Shown one piece after another: positions 9,807-20,900 of a DNA stretch of 64,000 nucleotides. The stretch comes from Bacteroidota bacterium (lineage in GTDB: Bacteria; Bacteroidota; Bacteroidia; Bacteroidales; F082). The notes under the pieces were generated by a model. It worked only from the letters and a program-made list of their open reading frames with translations. It had not been told where the DNA came from and did no database searches. How positions within the stretch are numbered: position 1 is the stretch's first letter; each line of letters starts with the position of its first letter. The position numbers and the translations under genes were made by a program. The stretch lies in NCBI GenBank assembly GCA_020444415.1, contig JAHLLA010000008.1, positions 1-64,000 of the forward strand, given 5' to 3'.

Positions 9807-12800
9807 ATGCCTCTTGTTGTTTACAAATCCTCAGCCGGCTCAGGCAAAACAACCACCCTTGTTCAAGCGTACTTGAAAATTACCCTCAACAATCCTGGCC
9901 TATTCAGAAATGTGTTGGCCATTACCTTTACCAATAAAGCCGCCAATGAAATGAAAAGCCGTGTGCTCGAATGGCTTAAAATACTATCTGACAATACATT
10001 GGAAAAACCGAATGAATTGTCTGAGCTTCAGCATGAACTGGCATATACCGATGAAGTAATACAGGAAAAGGCGCAAAAATTACTCTCACTGGTCATTCAT
10101 AATTATGATGAGTTTTCAATAAGCACCATCGATTCCTTTGTGCACCGGATCATCAAAACATTTGCAACCGATATCCAATTGCCTCAAAATTTCGAAGTTG
10201 TAATTGAAGAAGATGAAATCATTCCGGAAATTATCCAGGATCTTTATGAAAAAGTGGGGTTCGAAAAAGATATAACCAACATTCTCATCAATTTTGTAAT
10301 TGCCAATTTTGAAGATGAAAAGGCGCATGATCCTACTAACCAGCTATACAAATTTATTCAGAAACAAATTCAGGAGGAAGGCTTTTTCTTTATCAATAAA
10401 ATGCGCGACGTCAGCTTAGCTGATTTTCATACGATCATCCAAAAACTCCGTAAACGCTACCGGGAATTGAAAAATCAGATTAGCCAACTGTCATGTGAAG
10501 CTATCCACCTGATACAAAAAACGGGTATTGAACCGGCCAGTTTTTATCAAGGGAAAAGGGGTATCTATACCTATTTTCTTAAAACCTGTGGATTTAAAAA
10601 CGATAAGGATATTATACCCAACAGTTATGTTATAAAAACGATAGAAGAAGATAACTGGTATAGTAGCAAATGTGAGGCTGACCAACATGCTGGTATCGAT
10701 AGTATAAAAGACAGGCTTGCAGAAATTTTCCGAGCCCTAGTACCAGTAACCAAACAATATATTTTTTACAGCCTGGTTTACAGGAAAATATACGATGTGG
10801 CACTGATCAAAGAGATACGATTGCTGTTTGACGACTATGCCGAACGCAATCAGAAGGTACATATTTCCGAGTTTAATAAGAAGATCAGTGAATCCATTGC
10901 CGGGCAGCCGGTACCCTTTATCTATGAGCGATTGGGAAGGAGATACCGCTATTTTCTTATTGACGAATTTCAGGATACATCCTTGTTACAATGGCAAAAC
11001 CTGTTGCCATTACTCGAAGAATCATTGGCCCATGGTCATTTTAATATGCTTGTGGGTGATGCAAAACAAGCGATTTATCGTTTCCGGAACGGAGAAGTAG
11101 AACTGTTCTCAAACTTGCCGAAATTATATCCCGAAGCACAAACTGCAATGGAAAAATCCAGTGAAAAATTCCTGGAAGCCCATTATAAAGAGGTAGTACT
11201 TGGAACAAATTTCAGGTCGGGCCAGACAATTGTCGATTTTAATAACCATTTCTTTCAGGCAGTAAAAGATGACTTACAGGGAAATAATAAAAAAGTATAC
11301 GCGGGGCATATTCAAACGGTACTTCCTGAAAAGGCAAAAAAGAAGGAAGGATTTGTAAAAATAGAACTGGTTGAAGCTGAAAAAGTGGAGACGTATCGCG
11401 AACAAAGGCTCGACAAGATCAGAACTTATATTGATGAGCTTAAAAGCAATGGTTATGACAATAAAGATATTTGCGTGCTCACAAACCAGCATAAGTATGC
11501 CACGGAGATCGCATCTTACATGATCGGGAACGGTTATAACATTGTTTCACACGAATCATTGCTGCTGAAGAACGCTCCGGAAGTGCGGTTGATCATTGCC
11601 TTTATAAAATTGTATTTAGATGTAGAGGACAAAATTCAGCTTGCCAACTTCATTGAAAATATGTCATTGGTCAAACCCACCAATAAAGCATTTCATAAGC
11701 TTTTTGCCAACGCTCTGCCATTTATTGAAAAGGGTTTTCAAAGCGTGATGCATCACTTGGGTTTTGGTAAGGTTACGGAAAGTAATATGGCAGGTTTATC
11801 GCCTTACGAACTCGTTGAATATGCTATCCATAATCTTTTTGGCGAAACAAATAACAATATTTTTCTGCATTTCTTTTCAAACTTTGCCTATGATAACCAG
11901 CATGTGGGAGATGGCTCTCTCACCGCCTTTATCACTTACTGGGAAAAAAAATGTGATAAAACATACATTACCATGCCCGAAGGCGTTAATGCCATCCAGG
12001 TAATGACCATCCATAAAGCAAAAGGATTGAAATTTGAATCTGTTATTCTCGATATTATACCGAGAAACGATAAAACAACTCGTAAAGATTATTGGACAGA
12101 TTTAGAAATTGAAGGGTTTGAAGAGTTAAAGGCTGGTATGCTACCAATAGGTAAAGAGTTAGATTTTATAGGTTTGGAGCATATTTATACCGAAGAATTT
12201 GATAAAACAGAACTTGATTTGCTGAATATGATTTATGTAGCATTTACCAGGCCCGTAAGTGCTATGTATATATTGAGCCATAAAAAAGAAAAATCGCAAA
12301 ATCGGTACACTACGTACATCGAAAAATTTCTTACTTCCATGGCTTTCAACACGGATGCAAATGAATTTAAATGGGGCAATTTGCAAAAGCCATTTACAGA
12401 TAAGAAAGATGAAAAAAAAGAAAATGAGTTGGATAATGAAGATGTAGCTATTTTTAAGGATCTCCTTTCTTCTGATTGGAAAGGCAAAGTGGATGTTGCG
12501 CCTACTGAACCTATATTCTGGGAGCAAATTGAAAGTACCCCGGCTCGCACCTATGGAAAGTTATTGCATTCAATGCTGTCTGAAATATTTCTAGCAACTG
12601 ATGTAATAAAGGTAGTGCAAAGATACCAGTCAGATGGAATAATCGATGTGAAAGAAGTGGTTACCATTCAAAATTTACTGAATAAAGTTGTGCAGCACGA
12701 GGAATTGAAACCATTTTTTAGTGAAGGAGCAATTATAAAAAACGAAACAGAACTCATCACCCTTGATAATGGAAATAAGATCATTCAGCGTCCGGATAGG

Positions 12801-12974
12801 GTTGTGATTGAAGGTAATGAACTCGTAATCATCGATTATAAAACCGGAGCGAAAAGCAATTCTTATGTAGTTCAAATTCAACAATATGCCAATTGTTTCA
12901 GTAAACTGGGATATGAGAAAATCCGAAAAATACTGGTATATTTAAATGATGATATTGAGATAAAAAATGTCTGA
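9807..12974 (+). CDS. RecB/AddA-like UvrD helicase with C-terminal PD-(D/E)XK nuclease
   Basis: 1055 residues. Helicase superfamily 1 motifs appear in order: Walker A SSAGSGKTTT (residues 8-17), ITFTNKAANEMKSR (Ia), DEFQD at 386-390 (II), GDAKQAIYRFRNGE (III), LGTNFRS (IV), MTIHKAKGLKFESV (V) and YVAFTRP (VI). The C-terminal VIIDYKTGAKS near residue 1010 carries the nuclease Asp and Lys motifs of the RecB/AddA family. Expected role: processing of double-strand DNA ends before RecA loading, normally together with an AddB-like partner. No addB is adjacent, so the partner must lie elsewhere. The 187 bp downstream hold no gene. Expression is probably driven from upstream of tamB. Confidence 0.93.
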   Translation: MPLVVYKSSAGSGKTTTLVQAYLKITLNNPGLFRNVLAITFTNKAANEMKSRVLEWLKILSDNTLEKPNELSELQHELAYTDEVIQEKAQKLLSLVIHNYDEFSISTIDSFVHRIIKTFATDIQLPQNFEVVIEEDEIIPEIIQDLYEKVGFEKDITNILINFVIANFEDEKAHDPTNQLYKFIQKQIQEEGFFFINKMRDVSLADFHTIIQKLRKRYRELKNQISQLSCEAIHLIQKTGIEPASFYQGKRGIYTYFLKTCGFKNDKDIIPNSYVIKTIEEDNWYSSKCEADQHAGIDSIKDRLAEIFRALVPVTKQYIFYSLVYRKIYDVALIKEIRLLFDDYAERNQKVHISEFNKKISESIAGQPVPFIYERLGRRYRYFLIDEFQDTSLLQWQNLLPLLEESLAHGHFNMLVGDAKQAIYRFRNGEVELFSNLPKLYPEAQTAMEKSSEKFLEAHYKEVVLGTNFRSGQTIVDFNNHFFQAVKDDLQGNNKKVYAGHIQTVLPEKAKKKEGFVKIELVEAEKVETYREQRLDKIRTYIDELKSNGYDNKDICVLTNQHKYATEIASYMIGNGYNIVSHESLLLKNAPEVRLIIAFIKLYLDVEDKIQLANFIENMSLVKPTNKAFHKLFANALPFIEKGFQSVMHHLGFGKVTESNMAGLSPYELVEYAIHNLFGETNNNIFLHFFSNFAYDNQHVGDGSLTAFITYWEKKCDKTYITMPEGVNAIQVMTIHKAKGLKFESVILDIIPRNDKTTRKDYWTDLEIEGFEELKAGMLPIGKELDFIGLEHIYTEEFDKTELDLLNMIYVAFTRPVSAMYILSHKKEKSQNRYTTYIEKFLTSMAFNTDANEFKWGNLQKPFTDKKDEKKENELDNEDVAIFKDLLSSDWKGKVDVAPTEPIFWEQIESTPARTYGKLLHSMLSEIFLATDVIKVVQRYQSDGIIDVKEVVTIQNLLNKVVQHEELKPFFSEGAIIKNETELITLDNGNKIIQRPDRVVIEGNELVIIDYKTGAKSNSYVVQIQQYANCFSKLGYEKIRKILVYLNDDIEIKNV

Positions 12975-13161
12975 AACGGCTCAAATCGGAGAGTGTTCGA
13001 ATATGAACATCAGGTGCAAAGAGCCGGACAAAAAAAGATAAAGAATATTGAAGTTGAAATTATAAAATAAACGAATACAGCCTGATATGTAAACTGGCAT
13101 AAAAATAGCTATTTAGCGCTGTATTTTAAAAAAAAGAACACTAACCAATACAGATGTATAC

Positions 13162-16100
13162 ATGAAAAAACTGATTACTTTATTTACAATGACAATTTTA
13201 TGCGCCTCCTTTTTGATGGCACAGAATGATGCACGTTTATTACGATTTCCGGCGGTACATGGTGAAAAGGTCATATTTACCTATGCCGGCGACCTGTTTG
13301 AGGTGCCTCTATCAGGAGGTATTGCCCGCAAACTGACCAGTGACACGAAGGGTTATGAAATGTTTGCCCGTTTTTCACCAGATGGTAAGCAAATCGCTTT
13401 CACCGGACAGTATGACGGTAACACGGAAGTCTACCTGATACCTTCAGAAGGTGGCGTTCCGGAGAGGTTAACTTACACAGCCACGCTAGGAAGAGATGAT
13501 ATTTCGGACCGTATGGGGCCGAATAATGTGGTGATGGCTTGGTCAGATAACGACCATATCGTTTATCGTTCGCGTAAACAAAGCTTTAATTCTTTTAAAG
13601 GCCAATTATTTAAAGTATCCAAGGCTGGTGGACTATCAGAAGAACTGCCATTACCCACCGGCGGTTGGTGTTCTTTCTCACCTGACGGTAAAAAAATGGC
13701 TTACAACCGTGTATTTAGGGAGTTTAGAACCTGGAAATATTACCAGGGTGGCATGGCCGATGATGTATGGATATATGACTTTGAAACTAAAGAAACAACC
13801 AATATCACCAATAACGACCACCAGAACATTTTCCCGATGTGGTCAGGTGATCATATTTATTTTCTGTCAGACAGGGATCGTACCATGAATTTATTCGCTT
13901 ACAATCTGACAACCAAACAAACGACTAAACTAACTGATTATACAAATTTCGACATCAAATTTCCTTCTCTGGGTGATCATTCTATTATCTATGAAAACGG
14001 TGGATATATTTACAATTATGAATTAAACAGTGGCGAAATAGCTAAAGTGGAAGTAGAGATCAGAAACGATTTCTTAACCGGCCGAAATGAAATTAAGGAT
14101 GCAAGTAAATTTATTAATTCATGGGCTATTTCTCCCGATGGGAAAAGAGCAGTTTTCGGTGCTCGTGGTGATGTGTTTACGGTACCTGCCAAATCTGGTA
14201 TCACAAGAAATCTTACAAATTCATCAGGCGTTCATGATCGTAATGTGGAATGGTCACCAGATGGAAAATACATCTCTTTTATCAGTGATCGAACAGGCGA
14301 AGACGAAATCTATATCCAGAACCAGAACGGTTTGGAAGATGCTACACAACTGACATTTAACTCAGATACGTACAAATACAATCCGATATGGTCACCCGAT
14401 AGCAAATATCTGCTATGGGGCGATAAGATGGCCCGGTTAAACCTGATGGAAATTGCCACTAAAAAAGTAAAAGTAATTTATGAAGCAGAAGATTGGGAAA
14501 TTCGTGAATACAATTGGGCACCAGATAGCAAATGGGTAACATTTTCAGAAAATTCCAACAATTCAGTAAATAAGGTCTATATATACGGACTGGATAAAGG
14601 AGAAGTACACCAGGTAACGGGTAACTGGTACAATGCCGGTAGCCCGGTTTTTGGAACGGAAGGAAAATACCTGTTCTTTGTTTCAGCCCGCGATTTTAAC
14701 CCTACTTACAGTTGGACTGAGTGGAACCACGCTTACCAGGATATGAATGCAGTTTATTTTGTTACACTTCAAAAAGATACACCTTCACCCTTCGAACCTG
14801 AAAATGATGAGGTAGAAATAAAATCAAACGGAGAAGAGAAAAATGCAAAGAACGCAGATAAAAAAGAAGAGTCAAAAGGGGTTGTAATAGATTTTGAAGG
14901 CATTACCGACAGGGTGATCAAACTTCCGGTAAGTGCCGGAAATTACTGGAATCTAAGTCCGGTAAAAAATTCAGTGTATTATGTTTATAATTCCTCTAAA
15001 TCAGGTAGTCCTGAGCTCAAATTATATGACCTGGAATCGGAAAAAGAAACAGACCTGGGTGACATTAGCTCTTTCGTTATATCAGCAGACCATAAAAAAA
15101 TGCTGATCAGTATGCAGGGTAAAAGAGCGGTGATTGACCTGCCTAAATCAAAGGTGAAACCCGAAGAATTTCTGGATCTAAAAGATATGGAAGTAATGGT
15201 TAATCTTGAAGAGGAATGGGCACAAATATACAACGAATCATGGCGTCAGATGCGCGATTTCTTTTATGATCCGGGCATGCATGGATTGGATTGGCCAGCT
15301 ATACAGGATAAATACGAAGTATTGTTGCCTTATGTAAAAAACCGTAATGACCTGAATTATGTGATTGGTGAGATGATCGGGGAGATCAGCGTAGGCCATG
15401 CCTATGTACTGGGAGGTGATAAACCAAGCCCGGAAAGGATTAAAACAGGATTGTTAGGTGCAAAAGTGCGCAAAGACGATTCCGGGTATTTTGTTATTGA
15501 AGAGATCTTACCTGGTGAAAATTGGACTAAAAATGGCAGGTCGCCACTCACAGAGGTGGGTGTTGACGTGAACGAAGGTGATTATATCATTGCTGTTAAC
15601 GGTATACCAACAAATAAAGTAAGCGATATCTATCAACTTCTGGTAGGTAAAGCAGATGAGCAGGTGATGCTAACGGTAAATTCCAACGCCTCACGCGAAG
15701 GTGCCAGGGATGTCATCGTCATTCCAACAGATGACGAATCGCAACTTTATTATTTCCAATGGGTAAGAAATAACATCGAAAAAGTGAACAAGGCAACGGA
15801 TGGCCAGGTAGGTTATATCCACATTCCGGATATGGGACCCGGTGGATTGAATGAATTCGTTAAATATTTTTACCCACAATTGAACAAAAAAGCGCTGATT
15901 ATTGATGACCGTGGAAATGGTGGTGGCAATGTATCACCCATGATTATTGAGCGACTAAATCGCGAGCTGACACTTTATGGCATGTCTAGAAACAATAGCA
16001 TCAATACCAAACCTCGCCAGATGATGCTTGGCCCTAAAGTGCTATTGATGGATAACTATTCTGCTTCCGATGGTGATTTATTCCCTTATCAGTTTAAAAA

Positions 16101-16407
16101 ACTGGATATGGGAACCATTATTGGTGTTCGCTCATGGGGTGGTGTTGTCGGTATTCGCGGTTCATTACCTTTTATTGATGGAGGAGATTTACGGCGTCCT
16201 GAATTTGCACCATTTGATGAAGAAGGCAACTGGGTTATAGAAGGCTATGGAGTGGAACCCGACATTGTTGTAGATAATGATCCGGCTAAAGAATATGCGG
16301 GTGAAGACCAGCAGTTGAACAAAGCCATTGAGGTGATATTGGAACAACTGAAAGACGCTGAACCACCAATGGAAATTCCATCCGAATTCCCTGACAAGTC
16401 AAAATAA
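13162..16407 (+). CDS. Tricorn-type S41 serine protease, exported
   Basis: 1081 residues with signal peptide MKKLITLFTMTILCASFLMAQ. It follows the tricorn layout: an N-terminal WD40/TolB-like beta-propeller region (repeated SPDGK and WSPD motifs, about 30-560), a linker rich in Glu and Lys (about 545-580), a C1 helical segment (SWRQMRDFFYDPGMHGLDW), a PDZ domain (about 755-840) and an S41 protease core. Candidate catalytic residues are His746 in GEISVGHAYV, Ser967 or Ser969 in NYSASDGD and Glu1032 in GVEPD, spaced much as in archaeal tricorn. Unlike the cytosolic archaeal enzyme, it is exported, so it likely degrades peptides in the periplasm. The gene appears monocistronic. Confidence 0.93.
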   Translation: MKKLITLFTMTILCASFLMAQNDARLLRFPAVHGEKVIFTYAGDLFEVPLSGGIARKLTSDTKGYEMFARFSPDGKQIAFTGQYDGNTEVYLIPSEGGVPERLTYTATLGRDDISDRMGPNNVVMAWSDNDHIVYRSRKQSFNSFKGQLFKVSKAGGLSEELPLPTGGWCSFSPDGKKMAYNRVFREFRTWKYYQGGMADDVWIYDFETKETTNITNNDHQNIFPMWSGDHIYFLSDRDRTMNLFAYNLTTKQTTKLTDYTNFDIKFPSLGDHSIIYENGGYIYNYELNSGEIAKVEVEIRNDFLTGRNEIKDASKFINSWAISPDGKRAVFGARGDVFTVPAKSGITRNLTNSSGVHDRNVEWSPDGKYISFISDRTGEDEIYIQNQNGLEDATQLTFNSDTYKYNPIWSPDSKYLLWGDKMARLNLMEIATKKVKVIYEAEDWEIREYNWAPDSKWVTFSENSNNSVNKVYIYGLDKGEVHQVTGNWYNAGSPVFGTEGKYLFFVSARDFNPTYSWTEWNHAYQDMNAVYFVTLQKDTPSPFEPENDEVEIKSNGEEKNAKNADKKEESKGVVIDFEGITDRVIKLPVSAGNYWNLSPVKNSVYYVYNSSKSGSPELKLYDLESEKETDLGDISSFVISADHKKMLISMQGKRAVIDLPKSKVKPEEFLDLKDMEVMVNLEEEWAQIYNESWRQMRDFFYDPGMHGLDWPAIQDKYEVLLPYVKNRNDLNYVIGEMIGEISVGHAYVLGGDKPSPERIKTGLLGAKVRKDDSGYFVIEEILPGENWTKNGRSPLTEVGVDVNEGDYIIAVNGIPTNKVSDIYQLLVGKADEQVMLTVNSNASREGARDVIVIPTDDESQLYYFQWVRNNIEKVNKATDGQVGYIHIPDMGPGGLNEFVKYFYPQLNKKALIIDDRGNGGGNVSPMIIERLNRELTLYGMSRNNSINTKPRQMMLGPKVLLMDNYSASDGDLFPYQFKKLDMGTIIGVRSWGGVVGIRGSLPFIDGGDLRRPEFAPFDEEGNWVIEGYGVEPDIVVDNDPAKEYAGEDQQLNKAIEVILEQLKDAEPPMEIPSEFPDKSK

Positions 16408-16415
16408 AATAGCAT

Positions 16416-16567
16416 GAGGCTGTATCAAAATAAAAAATTAAACCACCAAGTATCACTAAGTGCTGCACAAAGAAACACGAAGTGTCAGATAATCTGACTT
16501 TTATACTTTGAGCAACTTAGTAATTTCCTTTGTGTCCTTTGTGGTTAAACACTTTTGATACAGCCTC
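16416..16567. repeat. Imperfect inverted repeat element (MITE/REP-like)
   Basis: The ends are perfect 15-bp inverted arms: GAGGCTGTATCAAAA (16416-16430) and TTTTGATACAGCCTC (16553-16567). Inside, AACCACCAAG (16442 onward) faces CTTTGTGGTT (16538-16547), so pairing continues imperfectly inward. The interior includes the CACAAAG/ACACGAAG words typical of dispersed repeats in many bacterial genomes. No coding frame is present. The element lies between the tricorn gene and the hydrolase gene and could also end transcription. Confidence 0.65.
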
Positions 16568-16623
16568 TTTTTTCTTTAAACTAAAAAAATGATTCCTATA
16601 TTTGTAACAAATAGAACAATTAT

Positions 16624-17580
16624 ATGGCATGGGATAGTGAATTTGGTTTTGATGTAACCAAATTTGAATTAAAAGACGATGACGAGGGGAAGGTAGAAGC
16701 TACCTTACTTGCAAGAAAATCAAAAAAATCATCTACAAACGCGATTCTCTACATTCATGGTTTTATAGATTATTTTTTCCAGTTGGAACTGGCAGATTGG
16801 GCGAATAGACAAGGGTATAACTTTTATGCCATCGATCTTCGCAAATATGGCAGGTCGCTGCTGCCCCATCAAAAACCAAACTTTTTCCGTGATTACAAAG
16901 AATATTATGAAGAAATAGATGCTGCAGTGGATGTAATCCGGAGCAGAGACAAAAATACCTTTCTGGCATTGATGGGTCATTCAACAGGAGGCCTGATTTC
17001 TGCACTTTACGCGCATGATAAAGCAGAAAAAAATGTTATTGATGCCGTCATTTTAAACAGCCCGTTTTTTGAAATGAATGCTTCGAAGCTTGTGAATATG
17101 TTCGTAAGTCCACTGTTGTCATTAACCGGAAAAGTGGTGCCAAACGTAATATCACCGGTAAAGCTTGCTGATGGTTATGCGATGAGCATTCATAAAGATT
17201 ATTATGGTGAATGGGATTTCGACACCAAATTGAAACCGATCAAAGGCTTCCCGATTTATTTTGGATGGCTTAGTGGCATTTATTTGGCGCAAAGGAAGTT
17301 GCAAGAAGGTCTTCATATCAATTGTCCGGTGCTGGTTTTACATGCTTCAAAAAGTGTTAAGCCTGGAAAATACAATGACGATATGCTGATGGCCGATGCG
17401 GTTTTGAATGTAAAACATATGAAAAAGTACGCACCAGTACTTGGAAATAAGGTAAAAGTTGTAGAAATCGAAAATGGAAAACATGACCTTATCCTGTCAG
17501 AAGAAGGTCCCCGGAAAAAAACCTACAATCAAATGAGATATTTCCTGGAAAAGATCATTCCCAAGCAAAAATCAAATTAA
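16624..17580 (+). CDS. Alpha/beta hydrolase, serine aminopeptidase S33 / monoacylglycerol lipase type
   Basis: 318 residues without a signal peptide, so cytoplasmic. The oxyanion-hole strand ILYIHGFIDYF is followed by the nucleophile elbow GHSTGG with Ser120. The His of the triad is probably in ENGKHDLILSEEG near the C-terminus, and the acid lies in the VLVLHASKSV region. This matches lysophospholipase/monoacylglycerol lipase-like hydrolases (Hydrolase_4); the true substrate is unknown. Its stop codon at 17578-17580 is one base from the stop of the convergent DUF3467 gene, so the two transcripts must overlap unless they end inside each other's coding region. Confidence 0.9.
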   Translation: MAWDSEFGFDVTKFELKDDDEGKVEATLLARKSKKSSTNAILYIHGFIDYFFQLELADWANRQGYNFYAIDLRKYGRSLLPHQKPNFFRDYKEYYEEIDAAVDVIRSRDKNTFLALMGHSTGGLISALYAHDKAEKNVIDAVILNSPFFEMNASKLVNMFVSPLLSLTGKVVPNVISPVKLADGYAMSIHKDYYGEWDFDTKLKPIKGFPIYFGWLSGIYLAQRKLQEGLHINCPVLVLHASKSVKPGKYNDDMLMADAVLNVKHMKKYAPVLGNKVKVVEIENGKHDLILSEEGPRKKTYNQMRYFLEKIIPKQKSN

Positions 17581-17581
17581 A

Positions 17582-17896
17582 TTACGCTTCAGCAGTTGGT
17601 GCGCCAAATGAAAATGGGGGTACACCGCTGTCTTTTACTTCTTTTATCGGACCATGTTGCGATTCAAATTTCCTGATGTTATCATGCAAAGCTTTATACA
17701 AGCGTTTGGCATGTTCAGGAGTTAGGATGATCCTTGATTTTACTTTTGCCTTGGGTGTGCCAGGCATTAACTTTACAAAGTCGATGATAAATTCGGCATG
17801 TGAATGTGTGATGATAGCTAGGTTTGAATAGGTACCTTCGGCAACTTCTTCACTTAGTTCAATATTGATTTTATTCTGTTTTTTATTTTCTTCCAT
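17582..17896 (-). CDS. DUF3467 family protein
   Basis: 104 residues, soluble, with the family's conserved features (YSNLAIITHSHAEFIIDFVKLMPG, ILTPEHAKRLYKALHDNI). It is commonly found directly after rpoC in Bacteroidota, as here. The function is unknown; the position suggests a link to transcription, but nothing in the sequence proves it. The ATG at 17896 lies 13 bp past the rpoC terminator hairpin, so expression probably depends on read-through or on an unseen promoter. Confidence 0.9.
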   Translation of the reverse strand: MEENKKQNKINIELSEEVAEGTYSNLAIITHSHAEFIIDFVKLMPGTPKAKVKSRIILTPEHAKRLYKALHDNIRKFESQHGPIKEVKDSGVPPFSFGAPTAEA

Positions 17897-17908
17897 GGTA
17901 TAAATATT

Positions 17909-17935
17909 AAAAAAGCGCTACTAAAGTAGCGCTTT
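17909..17935 (-). terminator. Rho-independent terminator after rpoC
   Basis: The stem AAAGCGCTAC (17912-17921) pairs perfectly with GTAGCGCTTT (17926-17935) around a 4-nt loop. On the minus strand it is followed by a run of U (T6 at 17909-17914). It ends the rpoBC transcript just before DUF3467. Confidence 0.85.
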
Positions 17936-17940
17936 ATAAT

Positions 17941-20900
17941 TTAATCATCCGTTTTTTTCGAGTCTTCAACTTCTACAAATTCTGTATCATCTTCCTCAAC
18001 TCCCATCACTGCATTGTATTCCTCTTTAGAACCAACAATGATGTCTTCATATTCTCTAAGTCCGGTACCGGCAGGAATCTTATGTCCAACGATAACATTT
18101 TCTTTCAGTCCAAGCAGATCATCAGATTTTGCCTGAATAGAAGCCAATGTAAGAACTTTGGTGGTTTCCTGGAAGGATGCCGCAGAGATCCAACTGTTGG
18201 TTTGAAGCGAAGCCCTGGTGATACCCTGTAGCACCTGGCGTGCAGTGGCAGGTTGTGCATCCCTTGCTTCGGTCAATACTTTATCTCTTCGTTTTAAGGA
18301 TGAGTTTTCGTCTCTTAATTTCCTTGCACTTACAATTTGTCCGCGTTTGAAAACATCAGAATCACCCGGTTCAATTACTACTTTCTTACCGAAGATTTCA
18401 TCGTTCACCTCCTGGAAATCGATCTTATTCACCAGTTCTCCTTCGAGGAAACGTGTGTCGCCTGAATCTGCCACCTGTACTTTACGCATCATCTGACGCA
18501 CAATGGTTTCAAAGTGCTTATCGTTAATTTTTACACCCTGTAGGCGGTATACTTCCTGAATCTCGTTCACGATGTATTCTTGAACCTTCATAGGTCCTTT
18601 AATGGCAAGAATATCAGAAGGTGTCATTAATCCGTCAGATAAGGAAGTTCCGGCTTTCACAAAGTCGTTTTCCTGGGCAAGTATCTGTTTAGAAGTCGAA
18701 ATAAGATATTTCTTCTCTTCTCCTGTTTTTGATGTAATGATCACTTCGCGGTTACCACGTTTCAGCTTTTTACCAAAAGATACCACACCGTCAATTTCTG
18801 ACACAACTGCAGGATCGGAAGGCTCCCGGGCTTCAAATAATTCTGTAACCCGCGGCAAACCACCAGTGATATCACCTGATTTACCAAAAGCACGTGGAAT
18901 TTTAACCAGCACATTACCTGCTTTAATATTGGCACCTTCATCAACCAGAATATGCGCACCAACAGGTAAGTCATAGCTTTTAATTACGTCACCGTCTTTT
19001 GATAAAATTTTAATGATCGGATTTTTGGTTTTTAGCCTTGAATCAATGATCACCTTCTCAAAATACCCGGTTTGCTCATCAGATTCAACACGGTAGGTCT
19101 GGTTTTCAACAATATTTTCAAATGCAATACTACCAGCAACTTCCGAAAGAATAACCGCATTATATTGATCCCAGTCGGCAATCACATCACCTTTTTTAAC
19201 TTTTGAACCGTTCTTGATAAACAGGTTAGCAGCATAAGGAATGTTTCCTGAAGCAAGTACCACACCTGTTTTTTCATCAACGATTTTCATCTCTGCCGAA
19301 CGTCCTATCACAACTTCATACTTTTTGCCTTCAGCATTTTTAAAGTCAACTGTCCGAAGTTCTTCTATATCCAGAATGCCATCAAATTTTGCTTCAGTTT
19401 TAGAAACCGTGGCAATGTTTGAAGCGGTACCTCCCTGGTGGAATGTTCTCAGTGTAAGCTGTGTTCCTGGTTCACCGATCGATTGCGCTGCAATAACACC
19501 TACAGCTTCTCCTTTTTGCACCATTCTTCCAGATGCCAGGTTACGACCGTAACATTTAGCACAAACACCGCGTTTTGATTCACATGTAAGTACTGAACGA
19601 ATTTCTACGGATTCAATAGGTGACTCTTCAATCAGAGCAGCAGCTTCTTCATTGATCTCTTCACCTGCCTCAATGATCAGATCATTGGTAAGCGGATGAT
19701 AAACATCATGTAGTGCCACACGTCCTAAAATACGGTCGTACAAAGTTTCAACTACGTCTTCACCTTTCTTAAGTGCTGTATTTGTAAGACCTCTGAGTGT
19801 ACCACAGTCTTCAATATTGATCACCACATCCTGGGCCACATCTACCAAACGTCTGGTCAGGTAACCGGCATCAGCCGTTTTCAAAGCGGTATCAGCCAAA
19901 CCTTTACGTGCACCGTGTGTCGAAATAAAATACTCAAGAACTGTCAAACCTTCTTTGAAGTTAGAAAGAATCGGGTTTTCGATAATCTCACCACCGGTAG
20001 CGCCTGATTTCTGTGGTTTCGCCATCAACCCCCTCATTCCTGACAACTGGCGAATCTGTTCTTTCGAACCACGGGCACCTGAATCCAACATCATATATAC
20101 AGGGTTGAATCCCTGATCATTCTTCGATAACTCCTGCATCAAAGTGTTGGTTAGATGTGAGTTGGTGTGTGTCCAGATGTCGATGATCTGGTTGTATCGC
20201 TCATTATTTGTAATGAATCCCATGTTATAATTGCTCAACACCTGCTCAACTTCTTCATTGGCATCTTCAATGAGTTTTGTTTTAATCTCAGGAACCAATA
20301 CATTACCAAGGTTAAATGACAACCCACCTTTGAACGCCATGTTAAAACCAAGATTCTTAATGTCATCAAGGAATTTGGCTGTTGTGGCAGTTCCTGTAAC
20401 TTTCAGGATCTCACCGATAATATCACGTAATGCTTTTTTGGTAAGCAACTGATTGATATAACCGTATTCTTTGGGCACAAATTCATTGAAGATGACCCTT
20501 CCAACCGTTGTTTCAATCATCCTGATCACAATCTTATCACCCTCTTTAACATTAACTTTTACATTAATGATCGCATGCAGATCAACGCTCTTTTCATTAT
20601 AGGCGATTATCACCTCTTCGGCTGAATAAAAATGCATGCCTTCACCTTTCACAGGGCTTTCAGGCGTATTCTTCCTGGCTTTGGTAATATAGTATAATCC
20701 TAGCACCATGTCCTGGGAAGGTACTGTAATTGGAGCACCATTAGCAGGATTTAAAATGTTATGTGACGCCAGCATGAGAATTTGAGCTTCCAGTACAGCT
20801 GCATTTCCTAAAGGAACATGAACCGCCATCTGGTCACCGTCAAAGTCGGCATTAAAAGCAGTACAAACCAATGGGTGAAGGTGAATTGCTTTACCTTCAA

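Noticed and set aside
12975-13161. Possible small gene between the helicase-nuclease and tricorn genes
   Set aside because: Only very short frames occur (about a dozen codons from ATG 13003), with no motif or promoter. It is treated as intergenic.
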